Below, one piece after another: positions 1-7,195 of a stretch of DNA of 54,399 nt. This DNA comes from Armatimonadota bacterium (GTDB taxonomy: Bacteria; Sysuimicrobiota; Sysuimicrobiia; Sysuimicrobiales; Humicultoraceae). The notes below the pieces were generated by a model. The model was not told the DNA's origin. It worked only from the letters and a program-made list of their open reading frames with translations, and did no database searches. The stretch lies in assembly GCA_031081715.1 (NCBI GenBank), contig JAVHMA010000025.1:1-54399 (forward strand), written 5' to 3'. Each line of letters opens with the position of its first letter. Position 1 is the first letter of the stretch. The translations under genes were made by a program, and so were the position numbers.

Positions 1-257
1 CAGCTCAGAGCCTCCGAATCCACCAAGCCGCACGGGGAGTAAGCCGCGATGCCAAAATTGAAATCAGTATTCAAAGCCAATCCTCGGACACGCTCCTAGC
101 CCCATGACCCGGCCACCCGTGGGGCGACCGAAGCTGGGCTTCGACCCCGGCAGCGTCGTCCGCGACCTCACGCACTTGCTCGGGAACCTCGGGAACTGGG
201 AAGCGGCGCTCAATCGCTTGCGGGGTGCAGGCCAATGATGGAAGGAGGGGACAGATC
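1..257. other. Left-edge region without a confident gene
   Basis: Bases 1-42 are open in frame 1 and end in TAA, so they may be the last codons of an upstream gene. A patch near 51-80 is clearly more AT-rich than the rest and holds a short inverted repeat (TTGAA at 58-62, TTCAA at 70-74). I see no convincing -35/-10 pair. One weak small reading frame (104-238) is listed separately. The promoter of the exported protein at 258 probably lies in this stretch, but I cannot place it. Confidence 0.4.
104..238 (+). CDS. Possible 44-residue small protein (weak)
   Basis: An ATG-started frame of 44 codons ends in TGA shortly before the Shine-Dalgarno of the next gene. The product would be soluble, with a basic start (MTRPPVGRPKLGF) and an amphipathic, leucine-rich second half. 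No ribosome binding site precedes the ATG, and I do not recognise the sequence. It could equally be a remnant of a larger gene or chance coding in GC-rich DNA. It is listed only because nothing else explains the stretch. Confidence 0.18.
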   Translation: MTRPPVGRPKLGFDPGSVVRDLTHLLGNLGNWEAALNRLRGAGQ

Positions 258-608
258 GTGAAGACTCTCGCGGTGCTGCTCGTTGCGCTCGTCGTGTCGG
301 CGCTGTCGGTGACGGCGCCGATCGCCCAGGCGGCAGCGAGGACCTCGCCCTACCGGCTGGAAGGGAAGATCCTCGAGGTCTCCAAGGGATGGCTCCAGGT
401 CGAGGTGACGAAGGCCATCCAGGGCACCGGCATCAAGGTCGGCGACAAGCTGAGGATCGCCGAGACCTCCCGTACGCGGTTCCTCCAGGCTGGGAAGCGC
501 GTGGCGGCCGATAAGCTCGCGGCCGGCGAGATGGTCGCGGTCGAGGGCCGGATGGTCGCGGGGAAGACCCCGTCGTTCACGGCGGCGACGGTCACGATCC
601 TGAAGTAA
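258..608 (+). CDS. Small exported protein with an OB-like beta domain
   Basis: The product is 116 residues. I chose the GTG at 258 because GAAGGAGGGG lies at 241-250 at normal spacing; the in-frame ATG at 225 lies upstream of this site and lacks one. Residues 1-26 are a typical Sec signal peptide ending in AQA. The mature part is a run of short beta strands (GKILEVSKGWLQVEV, then KVGDKLRIAE, then GEMVAVEGRMV), reminiscent of small periplasmic OB-fold proteins. There are no cysteines or metal motifs in the mature part. It precedes the sigma/anti-sigma operon by 44 bases, so it may be co-transcribed or be a target of that sigma factor. Function unknown. Confidence 0.75.
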   Translation: MKTLAVLLVALVVSALSVTAPIAQAAARTSPYRLEGKILEVSKGWLQVEVTKAIQGTGIKVGDKLRIAETSRTRFLQAGKRVAADKLAAGEMVAVEGRMVAGKTPSFTAATVTILK

Positions 609-613
609 CGAGG

Positions 614-643
614 GGCGGGGGCGGGGTCTGCCTCGCCCCCGCC
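614..643 (+). terminator. Strong GC stem-loop between the exported protein and the sigma factor gene
   Basis: A 13-bp stem (614-626 with 631-643, one G-U pair) closes the tetraloop TCTG. No U-run follows, so it is not a classical intrinsic terminator. It ends only nine bases before the sigma factor ATG, which has no visible Shine-Dalgarno. It could therefore limit read-through or affect initiation on the sigma gene. The stem is read directly; the role is inference. Confidence 0.5.
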
Positions 644-652
644 GCACCGGCG

Positions 653-1255
653 ATGGCGGACGCACACGCGACGGTGTTGGATATCCCCCGAGCTGAGACG
701 ACGACCGAGACCGGGCGACGCGCGGGCGACCTCGCCCAGTTCACGGAGCTGCTCACCCGTCACTGGGACTCCGCCTACCGTTACGCGTACCACCTGGCCG
801 GCAACGCGCCCGATGCCCAGGACCTGGTGCAGCAGGCCGCGGAGGAGGCCCTCCGGGCCTACCGACGGTTCGACCCGAACACGCACTTCGACCGCTGGCT
901 GCTGCGCATCATCCACAACTCCTACATTGACAAAGTCCGCCGGGAACGCCGCCGCCCCATGTTCTCTCTCGACGAGATTCGCACGCCGCTGACCGATACG
1001 GACCAGACGCATGACCCAGAGGCCGCAGCCGAGTTCCGCCTCAGCGGGCCGGCGCTGCGAGCGTTGATGGCGCTACCGCCCGAGTTCCGCGCACCGGTGA
1101 TCCTGGTTGACCTCGAGGGTTTCTCGTACGACGGCGCGGCGCAGGTCTTGCACTGCCCGGTCGGCACCGTCCGCTCCCGCCTGCACCGCGGCCGACTCGC
1201 GCTGCGCGAGTGGCTGCGGCCCCACCTCGATGCGCTGAGGAGCGGGGACGGATGA
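653..1255 (+). CDS. ECF-family RNA polymerase sigma factor
   Basis: This is a 200-residue sigma-70 factor of the extracytoplasmic function group. Region 2 spans about residues 30-97 (GNAPDAQDLVQQA, then HFDRWLLRIIHNSYIDKVRR) and recognises the -10 element. Region 4 spans about 128-190, with the helix-turn-helix LEGFSYDGAAQVLHCPVGTV followed by RSRLHRGR. Length and layout are normal for the family. It overlaps the next gene, a zinc-finger anti-sigma factor, by ATGA, a typical coupled pair. The start has no Shine-Dalgarno and sits just behind a stable hairpin. Activating signal and target promoters are unknown; ECF genes usually control their own operon. Confidence 0.93.
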   Translation: MADAHATVLDIPRAETTTETGRRAGDLAQFTELLTRHWDSAYRYAYHLAGNAPDAQDLVQQAAEEALRAYRRFDPNTHFDRWLLRIIHNSYIDKVRRERRRPMFSLDEIRTPLTDTDQTHDPEAAAEFRLSGPALRALMALPPEFRAPVILVDLEGFSYDGAAQVLHCPVGTVRSRLHRGRLALREWLRPHLDALRSGDG

Positions 1256-1716
1256 CGGAGGCCCATCCGTCGGACGTCTTGTCCGGCTACCTGGATGCCG
1301 CCCTGTCACCGCAGCAGGCCGCCGAGGTCGCCGCCCACCTGGCGGAGTGCGAGAGCTGCCGGGCGGTCCTCGGGGACCTCCAGAGCGTGCGGGCCGTCCT
1401 GCGCGCGGTCCCCCGGCCGTCTCCCCACCCGGCGCTGCTTCCCCGGATGCTGGCGCGGCTAGCGGCCGGACGGCAGCGGGAGGCCTTCCTGGTGCGCTGG
1501 GGAGTGACCGTGGCAGTGATGGCCGCGGCCGCGATCGCGATTCTCTTCCTGCCCCTGGCCCCGAGGCCCTCCGCCGCCCACAACGGGACCCGGTACTTCC
1601 GCCAGCACGCCGAAATGACGCAGACGCTCCCGATCCCGGACGTCTCGCTCCCGTCCTACCTGAGTACCCCGCTGCCCTATCACCCCGCGGTGGATGAGGT
1701 GCGCGAGTGGCGCTAG
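1252..1716 (+). CDS. Zinc-finger anti-sigma factor, membrane anchored
   Basis: The product is 154 residues. The ATG at 1252 overlaps the sigma factor stop (ATGA). The N-terminal cytoplasmic domain has the ZAS signature H-X3-C-X2-C (His29, Cys33, Cys36; HLAECESC) that binds region 2 of ECF sigma factors. A single transmembrane helix lies at about 82-103, followed by a short external tail. By family rules it holds the upstream sigma factor at the membrane until proteolysis or a conformational change frees it. The next gene overlaps its end by 10 bases and encodes an RseB-like protein that could modulate it outside the membrane. Confidence 0.9.
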   Translation: MTEAHPSDVLSGYLDAALSPQQAAEVAAHLAECESCRAVLGDLQSVRAVLRAVPRPSPHPALLPRMLARLAAGRQREAFLVRWGVTVAVMAAAAIAILFLPLAPRPSAAHNGTRYFRQHAEMTQTLPIPDVSLPSYLSTPLPYHPAVDEVREWR

Positions 1717-2792
1717 GCCTGGCTCGAGCGGCCCTTGTCGGCGCGCTGGCGATCCTGCTCGGGGCGCCGAGCGGTGCGGCGCACGCCGCGCAACCCATGC
1801 CAGCGCCCCTGCTCCACGCCGTGCAGGCGCGGGCGGCGTCGGCCTATCGCGGGGAGCAGATCGTCGTCAGCTGGGAGGGCGGTGGGACCCAGGTGACGCT
1901 CGGGCGCGTCGAGCACGATCCGCCGGCGTGGACGCGGCTGGAGTACACGCCGGTGGGATCGTCCCGGAGTTGGGTTATTGTGCGCCAGGGGACTGTGGAA
2001 GTCCAGTACGACCCCTCGACCGGGGCGGGCACGCGAGCGCCGTACCTGGCTGGCGATGATGACGAGGTCTTCTCGACGACGCACCTGCCGTGGCTGCTGG
2101 AGAACTATCGCATCTCGACGGTTTCGGATCGGTTCCTGGGCCGGTCGGTGGACCGCGTGCTCATCAGGCCGGTGGTGCGCGACCGTCCGGCTCGCCGGAT
2201 CGACATCGACCGGGAGAGCGGCGTGATCCTCCGGTCCGAGCGGATCGACCCCGCGGGGCGCCTGGTTCAGCTGGCCGTGTTCCTGAGCTTCGAGGTCATG
2301 CCCAGGGGATGGCGCGCGGGCGCGGACCTCCCTCGCGGCCTGCGTCTTGCCGAGCGGCCCGTCCGGCGCACGATCACGCGCGAGGACGCGACCGCCCGGC
2401 TCGGCGCGGTTCCAGTGCAGGTGGACGTGCCCGTCGGGTTTCACCGCGTTGCCGACTACCTTGCATTCAACAGCCGCGACGGCCGCGCGACGCTGCAAAC
2501 CATCTATTCCGACGGGCTGACGGTGCTCATGCTCACCGCGCAGCGCGGGACGCTTCCGCGGCCGCCGCAGGGCAGCAGGATGCTTCAGGTGGCGGGGGGG
2601 CCGGTGTGGATCCGTCGGCAGGGGGCGAGTGCGCTCGTGCACTGGGCATACCGCGGGTGGGTCCTCACGATGGTCGGGGAAGTATCTCTGGAGAGCCTCG
2701 TGCAGGTGGCCGCGCGGACCGGCGTCGCGGGCACCCCCCGCGTCCGCGACCACGTCCAGTCCTGGCTCAGGGGACTCTTCGGCTTCTTCTAG
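1707..2792 (+). CDS. MucB/RseB-like extracytoplasmic sigma regulator
   Basis: This 361-residue exported protein starts with GTG inside the end of the anti-sigma gene. A signal peptide occupies about 1-28 (ending in AHA). Residues about 35-230 form a LolA-like half-barrel domain, as in RseB, with DRFLGRSVDRVLIRPVVRD and IDIDRESGVILRSE (the strand after the lipid-binding cup). Residues about 245-355 match the smaller RseB C-terminal domain that binds the anti-sigma factor in proteobacteria. In Escherichia coli RseB protects RseA from cleavage and senses mislocalised envelope components; a similar role for the preceding ZAS protein is inferred from order and fold. Confidence 0.75.
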   Translation: MALGLARAALVGALAILLGAPSGAAHAAQPMPAPLLHAVQARAASAYRGEQIVVSWEGGGTQVTLGRVEHDPPAWTRLEYTPVGSSRSWVIVRQGTVEVQYDPSTGAGTRAPYLAGDDDEVFSTTHLPWLLENYRISTVSDRFLGRSVDRVLIRPVVRDRPARRIDIDRESGVILRSERIDPAGRLVQLAVFLSFEVMPRGWRAGADLPRGLRLAERPVRRTITREDATARLGAVPVQVDVPVGFHRVADYLAFNSRDGRATLQTIYSDGLTVLMLTAQRGTLPRPPQGSRMLQVAGGPVWIRRQGASALVHWAYRGWVLTMVGEVSLESLVQVAARTGVAGTPRVRDHVQSWLRGLFGFF

Positions 2793-2823
2793 GCCTCCAG
2801 GCACCGAGCCCTGCAACATCCTC

Positions 2824-2852
2824 TTGACTAGCGAACATATGTTCGCTAATCT
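2824..2852 (+). promoter_or_regulatory. Sigma-70 promoter with a perfect LexA (SOS) box in its spacer
   Basis: The -35 TTGACT (2824-2829) and -10 TAATCT (2847-2852) are exactly 17 bases apart. The spacer carries the core of a perfect 20-bp palindrome, TAGCGAACATATGTTCGCTA (2829-2848). Its centre CGAACATATGTTCG fits the LexA operator of Gram-positive bacteria and actinobacteria (CGAAC-N4-GTTCG). Transcription should start near 2859, only a few bases before the ATG at 2862, so the mRNA would be almost leaderless, consistent with the lack of a Shine-Dalgarno. A repressor bound here would block RNA polymerase directly. Confidence 0.9.
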
Positions 2853-2861
2853 GGATGCACC

Positions 2862-4361
2862 ATGCCGTCGGATCTCTTCGGCTCGAAACGCGAAGGAGTC
2901 CCGACAGAGCCAGTTCCCGACCGCGCGGCCCCGCATCGGTTCACCGCGACCGGCATGCGCGCCACCCCGAAGGTCGAGTGGATCGAGATCACGGTCAAGT
3001 CCGCGCTGAATCGCGTCGAGGGGATGCCGTTCCGGTGGTCCATCAACCCGTACAGAGGCTGCGCGCACGCCTGTTCCTACTGCATGTCCGGTGACACGCC
3101 GATCCTGATGGGAGATGGTTCAACCAAGCCGCTTGGCGAACTGCGCGCCGGCGATGTGATTTACGGGACCAGGCGGCATGGCGCGCGTCGACGCTACGTC
3201 AGGACCACCGTGCGCGCCCACTGGCGTGTGAACAAGCTCGCCTATCGCATCGTGCTCGAGGACGGCACGGAACTGATTGCAAGTGGCGACCATCGCTTTC
3301 TGAGCGATCGTGGATGGAAGTACGTGGTCGAGCTCGCGTCGAGCCGACGCAGGCGGCCGATTCAGATAGTCAGGGTTCTCGGCGACCTGCGAGAACGGCT
3401 GCGGCTCCTGCACACCATCGATCCCGCCATCACGCGGCAGCGCAACATCGAAGGTCATGGTGTCAAGTCCACCGCCCGCCTCGAGGTCCGGGCCATCGAG
3501 CCGTTAGGCGTGCGTGAACTGTGCGATATCACCACAGGTACCGGCGACTTCATCGCCAACGGCGTCGTCAGCCACAACTGCTTCGCCCGCGTCACCCACT
3601 GGTACCTCGACCAGGACGGCGTGAACGACTGGTCCTCGCGCATCTACGTGAAGGTGAACGCGCCGGAGGTCCTGCGCCGCGAGCTCGCGCGGCCGTCGTG
3701 GACGCGCGAGCAGGTCGCGATCGGCACCGCCACCGACCCCTACCAGCCCGCGGAGGGCGCCTACCGCATCACACGCCGCGTGCTGGAAGCGCTGCGCGAC
3801 CACAAGACCCCGGCGTCGATCGTCACGAAGTCCACCATGATCCTGCGCGACCGCGACGTGTTGGCCCAACTCGCGCGCGGTCCCGGCATGTCCGTATACT
3901 TCAGCTTCACCACTGTGAATGAGACGCTGGCGCGAGAGATCGAGCCCGACGTCCCGCCGCCGGCGCGCCGGCTCGAGGTCATGCGCGCGCTGGCCGAAGG
4001 CGGCGTGCCGGTGGGCGTGCTGCTTGCGCCCGTCCTCCCCGGCCTCACGGACGACGAAGACCATCTCGCGGCCGTGGTCGAGGCCGCGCGCGACCACGGC
4101 GCCGGCTCGCTGGGCACCATGCTGCTCCACCTGGGCCCGGTGGTACGCGATGCCTACTTCCAGTACCTCGAGCACAAACACCCGGACCTGCTGCCCGAGT
4201 ACGAGCGGCTCTACCGTGGCAAGTACGCGCCGCGCGCCTACCAGCGGCGCGTGCAGGAGGTCGTGGCCGCGCTGAAGCGGCGCCTGGGGTTCCCGGACCG
4301 CGCGTCCTCGCGCGGGATGAATGGGCAGACGCCGGCCCCCGCCCAGCAGCGGCTCTTCTGA
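2862..4361 (+). CDS. Rv2578c-family radical SAM protein (SPL-like), intein-containing
   Basis: The precursor is 499 residues; removing residues 74-239 (166-residue intein) leaves a 333-residue radical SAM protein, the usual family length. The joined sequence restores the CX3CX2C cluster motif CAHACSYCF. In the precursor, Cys67 and Cys71 lie before the intein and the third cysteine is the residue straight after it (Cys240). Downstream come GTATDPYQPAEG and FSFTTVNE, typical of the Rv2578c/spore photoproduct lyase-like group. The reaction is not established; the relatives and the LexA box suggest DNA-damage-linked chemistry. The ATG at 2862 sits just after the promoter; an out-of-frame ATG at 2855 encodes nothing recognisable. 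Confidence 0.93.
   Translation: MPSDLFGSKREGVPTEPVPDRAAPHRFTATGMRATPKVEWIEITVKSALNRVEGMPFRWSINPYRGCAHACSYCMSGDTPILMGDGSTKPLGELRAGDVIYGTRRHGARRRYVRTTVRAHWRVNKLAYRIVLEDGTELIASGDHRFLSDRGWKYVVELASSRRRRPIQIVRVLGDLRERLRLLHTIDPAITRQRNIEGHGVKSTARLEVRAIEPLGVRELCDITTGTGDFIANGVVSHNCFARVTHWYLDQDGVNDWSSRIYVKVNAPEVLRRELARPSWTREQVAIGTATDPYQPAEGAYRITRRVLEALRDHKTPASIVTKSTMILRDRDVLAQLARGPGMSVYFSFTTVNETLAREIEPDVPPPARRLEVMRALAEGGVPVGVLLAPVLPGLTDDEDHLAAVVEAARDHGAGSLGTMLLHLGPVVRDAYFQYLEHKHPDLLPEYERLYRGKYAPRAYQRRVQEVVAALKRRLGFPDRASSRGMNGQTPAPAQQRLF
3081..3578 (+). other. Mini-intein (166 residues, no homing endonuclease)
   Basis: The intein starts with Cys1 (TGC at 3081). Block A is CMSGDTPILMGDG, block B is LEDGTELIASGDHRFL with its conserved His at intein residue 71, block F is RELCDITTGTGDFIANG, and block G is VVSHN followed by the +1 Cys of the host protein. 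All residues needed for class 1 cis-splicing are present. At 166 residues there is no room for a LAGLIDADG or HNH endonuclease. Its base composition is visibly less GC-rich and its codon use less biased than the flanking host gene, as expected of acquired DNA. The host reading frame is open across it. Confidence 0.95.
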
Positions 4362-4436
4362 ACGGAACCTCTCGCGTGCGTCGGCGTTACGTGTAAGGAG
4401 ACGCCACGCGAGGCCCCGCGTGGGGAGGGGGATTCG

Positions 4437-4796
4437 ATGATGCGCATCGCCGTTAGTTTCGCACTCGCCCTGGTCGTCACCGCGGCCGCCGCCGGCGGGG
4501 CGACCGCACACCACGGATGGACCTCGTATCACTCCGACCGCACGGTCACGCTCGCTGGGACCGTGCGCGAGGCCGCGTTCGAGCACCCGCACGCCACGCT
4601 GCGACTCGAATCGGAGGGACGCATCTGGATGGTGATCCTGCCGCCGCCGACGCGGGCCGTGCCCATGGGGCTGAACGCGCAGACACTGACCGCCGGCACG
4701 AGCGTCACCATCGTGGGGCACCCGCACCGCTCCGTCGAGGACGAGGTGCGCGCCACCCGACTCGTGATGGCCGGTAGAACCTATCAGCTCCGGTGA
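4437..4796 (+). CDS. Small exported DUF6152-like protein
   Basis: The product is 119 residues with a signal peptide up to about residue 24 and a mature start HHGWTSYHSD. This matches the HHGW-Y opening of the DUF6152 family of periplasmic proteins, followed by small beta strands (TVTLAGTVREAAFEHPHATLRLE) as in an OB-like fold. GGAGGGGG at about 4423-4430 is the ribosome binding site. A 7-bp stem-loop (4404-4410 with 4417-4423) lies directly before it and touches its first bases. The His-rich N-terminus hints at metal binding, but this is inference. GTGA couples it to the next gene, a membrane protein, a pairing I recall as common for this family. Confidence 0.75.
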   Translation: MMRIAVSFALALVVTAAAAGGATAHHGWTSYHSDRTVTLAGTVREAAFEHPHATLRLESEGRIWMVILPPPTRAVPMGLNAQTLTAGTSVTIVGHPHRSVEDEVRATRLVMAGRTYQLR

Positions 4797-5284
4797 CGCA
4801 CGAGGGCGCGACCTGGCTGCTCTGGCTCGAGCACTCCGGCCTGGGTCTGGCCATGCGGCGCTCGCTGTGGCTGTACCCGTTCGCCGAGATCGTGCACATT
4901 CTGGGGATCGCGCTGCTGGTGGGGCCAGCGATGATGTTCGACCTCCGGCTGCTGGGTTGGTCGCGGCAGGTGTCGGTCACGGCGATGGCCGGCCATCTGC
5001 TTCCCTGGTCGCGGCGTGGCCTGGCGCTGGTGGCGGTGAGCGGTGTCCTGATGTTCACCGCGCACGCCACCGAGTGGGTGGTCAGCCCGGTGTTCTGGGT
5101 GAAGATGAGCCTGATCGCGCTCGCCGGGGTCAACGTGCTGGTCTTCCATCGCCGCACGTTCCGCTCGGCCGTGGGCTGGGACGCTGGGGCGCCGGTGCCG
5201 CCCCCGGCGCGCGCGGCCGCGGTGTGTTCGCTCGCGCTGTGGACCGGGGCGATCGCCTGCGGCCGTCTGCTCGGGTACCTGTAG
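4793..5284 (+). CDS. DUF6644-like integral membrane protein
   Basis: This 163-residue protein starts with GTG overlapping the preceding stop (GTGA). It has four predicted transmembrane segments: about 24-46 (YPFAEIVHILGIALLVGPAMM), 70-88, 101-116 and 140-158. The histidines in IVHILG and AGHLLPW sit within or next to helices, a layout reminiscent of small haem- or copper-related membrane proteins, although no known cofactor motif is complete. Length and helix pattern fit the DUF6644 group that accompanies DUF6152 genes. Function unknown. Confidence 0.7.
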   Translation: MTHEGATWLLWLEHSGLGLAMRRSLWLYPFAEIVHILGIALLVGPAMMFDLRLLGWSRQVSVTAMAGHLLPWSRRGLALVAVSGVLMFTAHATEWVVSPVFWVKMSLIALAGVNVLVFHRRTFRSAVGWDAGAPVPPPARAAAVCSLALWTGAIACGRLLGYL

Positions 5285-5294
5285 CAGGGCGCGC

Positions 5295-6305
5295 ATGCTG
5301 ACCGCGTTGCGGACGCTTCCCATGTTCCGCTCGCGGCTGTTCGTCGCCGGGCTGGTCTGCGGGCTGGTGGCCGTGGCAGTGGCGCTCGTCGCCGCGGGCC
5401 AGCCCGGCGCGCTCGATGCGCGCGCGGTCTACGAGCGCGCCGCACCCTCCGTCGGCGTGGTTCGCGCCGTCGCCGATGGCCGCGCCGGCGTGGGCACCGC
5501 CTTCGTCGTGGACCGGGAGGGCTGGCTGCTCACCGCCGCACACGTGGCGCGCCGGGCGCAGCGGCTCGAGGTGGTCCTGCCGGGACGCGAGCCGCTGCCG
5601 GCGAGGCTCGTGGGCTACGACGCGCGGCGCGACGTCGCCGTGCTGCGGGTCACGCCACCCGCCCCCCTGCCCGCCCTCGAGATCGTCATCGACGCCCCTC
5701 GCGTCGGCGATCCGGTGGTGGTGATCGGTACCCCCCGGGGCCGGCCGGGCGTCATGTCCACCGGGGTCGTCGCCGCCGTCCCGGTCTCGCTCCCGGGCAT
5801 GGCGCGCGACGTCCTCGTGCGCCTGACCGCGCGCGTGGCACCGGGCAACTCGGGCGGGCCGGTGCTGAACGCGGCCGGGGGAGTGGTGGGACTCGTGATC
5901 GCCCGTACGAGCGAGGGCGGCTCCCCGGCCACGGACGCGGGCAGTCTGGCCACGTCCGGCGCCGCGCTCCGCGAGGCGCTGCCCGGGCTGCGGAGCGGCG
6001 CGCGTATCGACCGTGCCTGGATCGGCATCGCAGGCGGTCCGCTGACCCCGGAGATGGTGCGCGAACGCAGCATCGGCACGACGCGCGGCGCCTGGATCCG
6101 CGAGGTCCTCCCGAACAGCCCGGCGGCCGTCGCGGGGCTGCGGCCCAACGACGTCGTGGTCGCCGCGGACCGGCGGACGATCGCGTCGTGGGACGACCTC
6201 CTGTGGTTCGTGGGCGAGCGGTCGCCCGGCCAAGTCGTCCGGCTCTCGATCGTCCGCGGCGGCGGTCGCACCGAGGTGACGGTGCGGCTCGGCGTGCGGC
6301 CGTAG
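5295..6305 (+). CDS. HtrA/DegP-like serine protease with one PDZ domain
   Basis: The product is 336 residues. An N-terminal hydrophobic segment (about 15-36) acts as signal or anchor. The trypsin-like domain shows the full triad: His83 (TAAHV), Asp113 (RRDVAVL) and Ser186 (GNSGGP). One PDZ domain covers about 245-334 (WIREVLPNSPAAVAGLRPND). This is the usual single-PDZ HtrA design for degrading or refolding damaged envelope proteins. It starts ten bases after the preceding membrane gene and converges tightly with the SDH-type protease gene (five bases between stops). Confidence 0.93.
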   Translation: MLTALRTLPMFRSRLFVAGLVCGLVAVAVALVAAGQPGALDARAVYERAAPSVGVVRAVADGRAGVGTAFVVDREGWLLTAAHVARRAQRLEVVLPGREPLPARLVGYDARRDVAVLRVTPPAPLPALEIVIDAPRVGDPVVVIGTPRGRPGVMSTGVVAAVPVSLPGMARDVLVRLTARVAPGNSGGPVLNAAGGVVGLVIARTSEGGSPATDAGSLATSGAALREALPGLRSGARIDRAWIGIAGGPLTPEMVRERSIGTTRGAWIREVLPNSPAAVAGLRPNDVVVAADRRTIASWDDLLWFVGERSPGQVVRLSIVRGGGRTEVTVRLGVRP

Positions 6306-6310
6306 CGCGA

Positions 6311-7165
6311 TCAGCGCTCCCCGCCGCGCGGCGGCGCTCCTGGATGATACGGTGCCGGGATGAACTCCACGCCAGGCCGCCGCTGGCGCGTCTGCGGGTA
6401 GAGATCCATCAGCTGGTAGACTTCCATGGGCATGCCGTCGCTGACCAGCAGTCCCATGGCCCGGGCCTCTTCATAGGTGATGGGGTAGTCATGGGTCCAG
6501 CGGCCCTCGCTCAGCATCGACGCGATCTCGGCGGCCTTCTCCGGGCTGTGGTGCTCGAGCAACAAGGTGCGGACGGTCTCGCGGACCTGCTCGATCGCCT
6601 TCCTGGCCATGTCGCCGAGGATCAGCGTGTGGTCGTCACGGTTGGGGTTCGGCTGGTCCAGCGCCTTGAGGATCGAGGCGGCGGGGTAGTAGCCGCCCTG
6701 CTGGCTGCCCAGCTGGGGGTCCACCGGGCCCAGCACCGCGTCCGGATCCATCACAATGTCGTCCGCCGCCAGCGCCACCAGCGTGCCACCCGACATGGCG
6801 TAGTGCGGTACCAGCACGGTGACCTTCCCCTTGTGGCGCTTGAGCGCACAGGCGATCTGTTCCGCTGCAAGAACCAGGCCTCCTGGCGTGTGCACGATGA
6901 GATCGATGGGCATCTCCGGTGGCGTCATCCGGATGGCCCGGAGCAGGAGCTCTGAGTCTTCGATGTCGATGTACCGCGCAATGGGAATCCCCAGCAGGCT
7001 CATGGTTTCCTGCCGGTGGATCATGGTGATCACCCGCGATTTGCGCTTGCGCTCCAGCAGGCGAATCATGGCCAGACGGCGCGCAGCCAGCATCTGGCGC
7101 CCAAACAACGGGATGAAGGCTTGCAGCAGCAACAGGATCCAGATGAGGTTCAGGAAGTCAGCCAC
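6311..7165 (-). CDS. SDH-type serine protease (ClpP/SppA-like fold), membrane anchored
   Basis: The product is 284 residues with one N-terminal transmembrane helix (about 5-22). The body belongs to the serine dehydrogenase proteinase family (SDH_sah), related to SppA and ClpP: IDLIVHTPGG at about 87-96 forms the substrate-binding turn, and PHYAMSGGTLVALAAD carries the nucleophile, Ser125. DAVLGPVDPQLG is a further family block. Such proteins cut membrane-associated or signal peptides, so this is probably an inner-membrane quality-control protease. The start follows a good GGGGGG-type ribosome site on the minus strand. Substrate unknown. Confidence 0.88.
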   Translation of the reverse strand: MADFLNLIWILLLLQAFIPLFGRQMLAARRLAMIRLLERKRKSRVITMIHRQETMSLLGIPIARYIDIEDSELLLRAIRMTPPEMPIDLIVHTPGGLVLAAEQIACALKRHKGKVTVLVPHYAMSGGTLVALAADDIVMDPDAVLGPVDPQLGSQQGGYYPAASILKALDQPNPNRDDHTLILGDMARKAIEQVRETVRTLLLEHHSPEKAAEIASMLSEGRWTHDYPITYEEARAMGLLVSDGMPMEVYQLMDLYPQTRQRRPGVEFIPAPYHPGAPPRGGER

Positions 7166-7195
7166 GCCAAGTCCCCCCCTGGCGGAGCGCTACAC

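Noticed and set aside
3081-3578. Homing endonuclease within the intein
   Set aside because: The stretch between blocks B and F is about 65 residues and lacks LAGLIDADG or HNH motifs; the element is a mini-intein.
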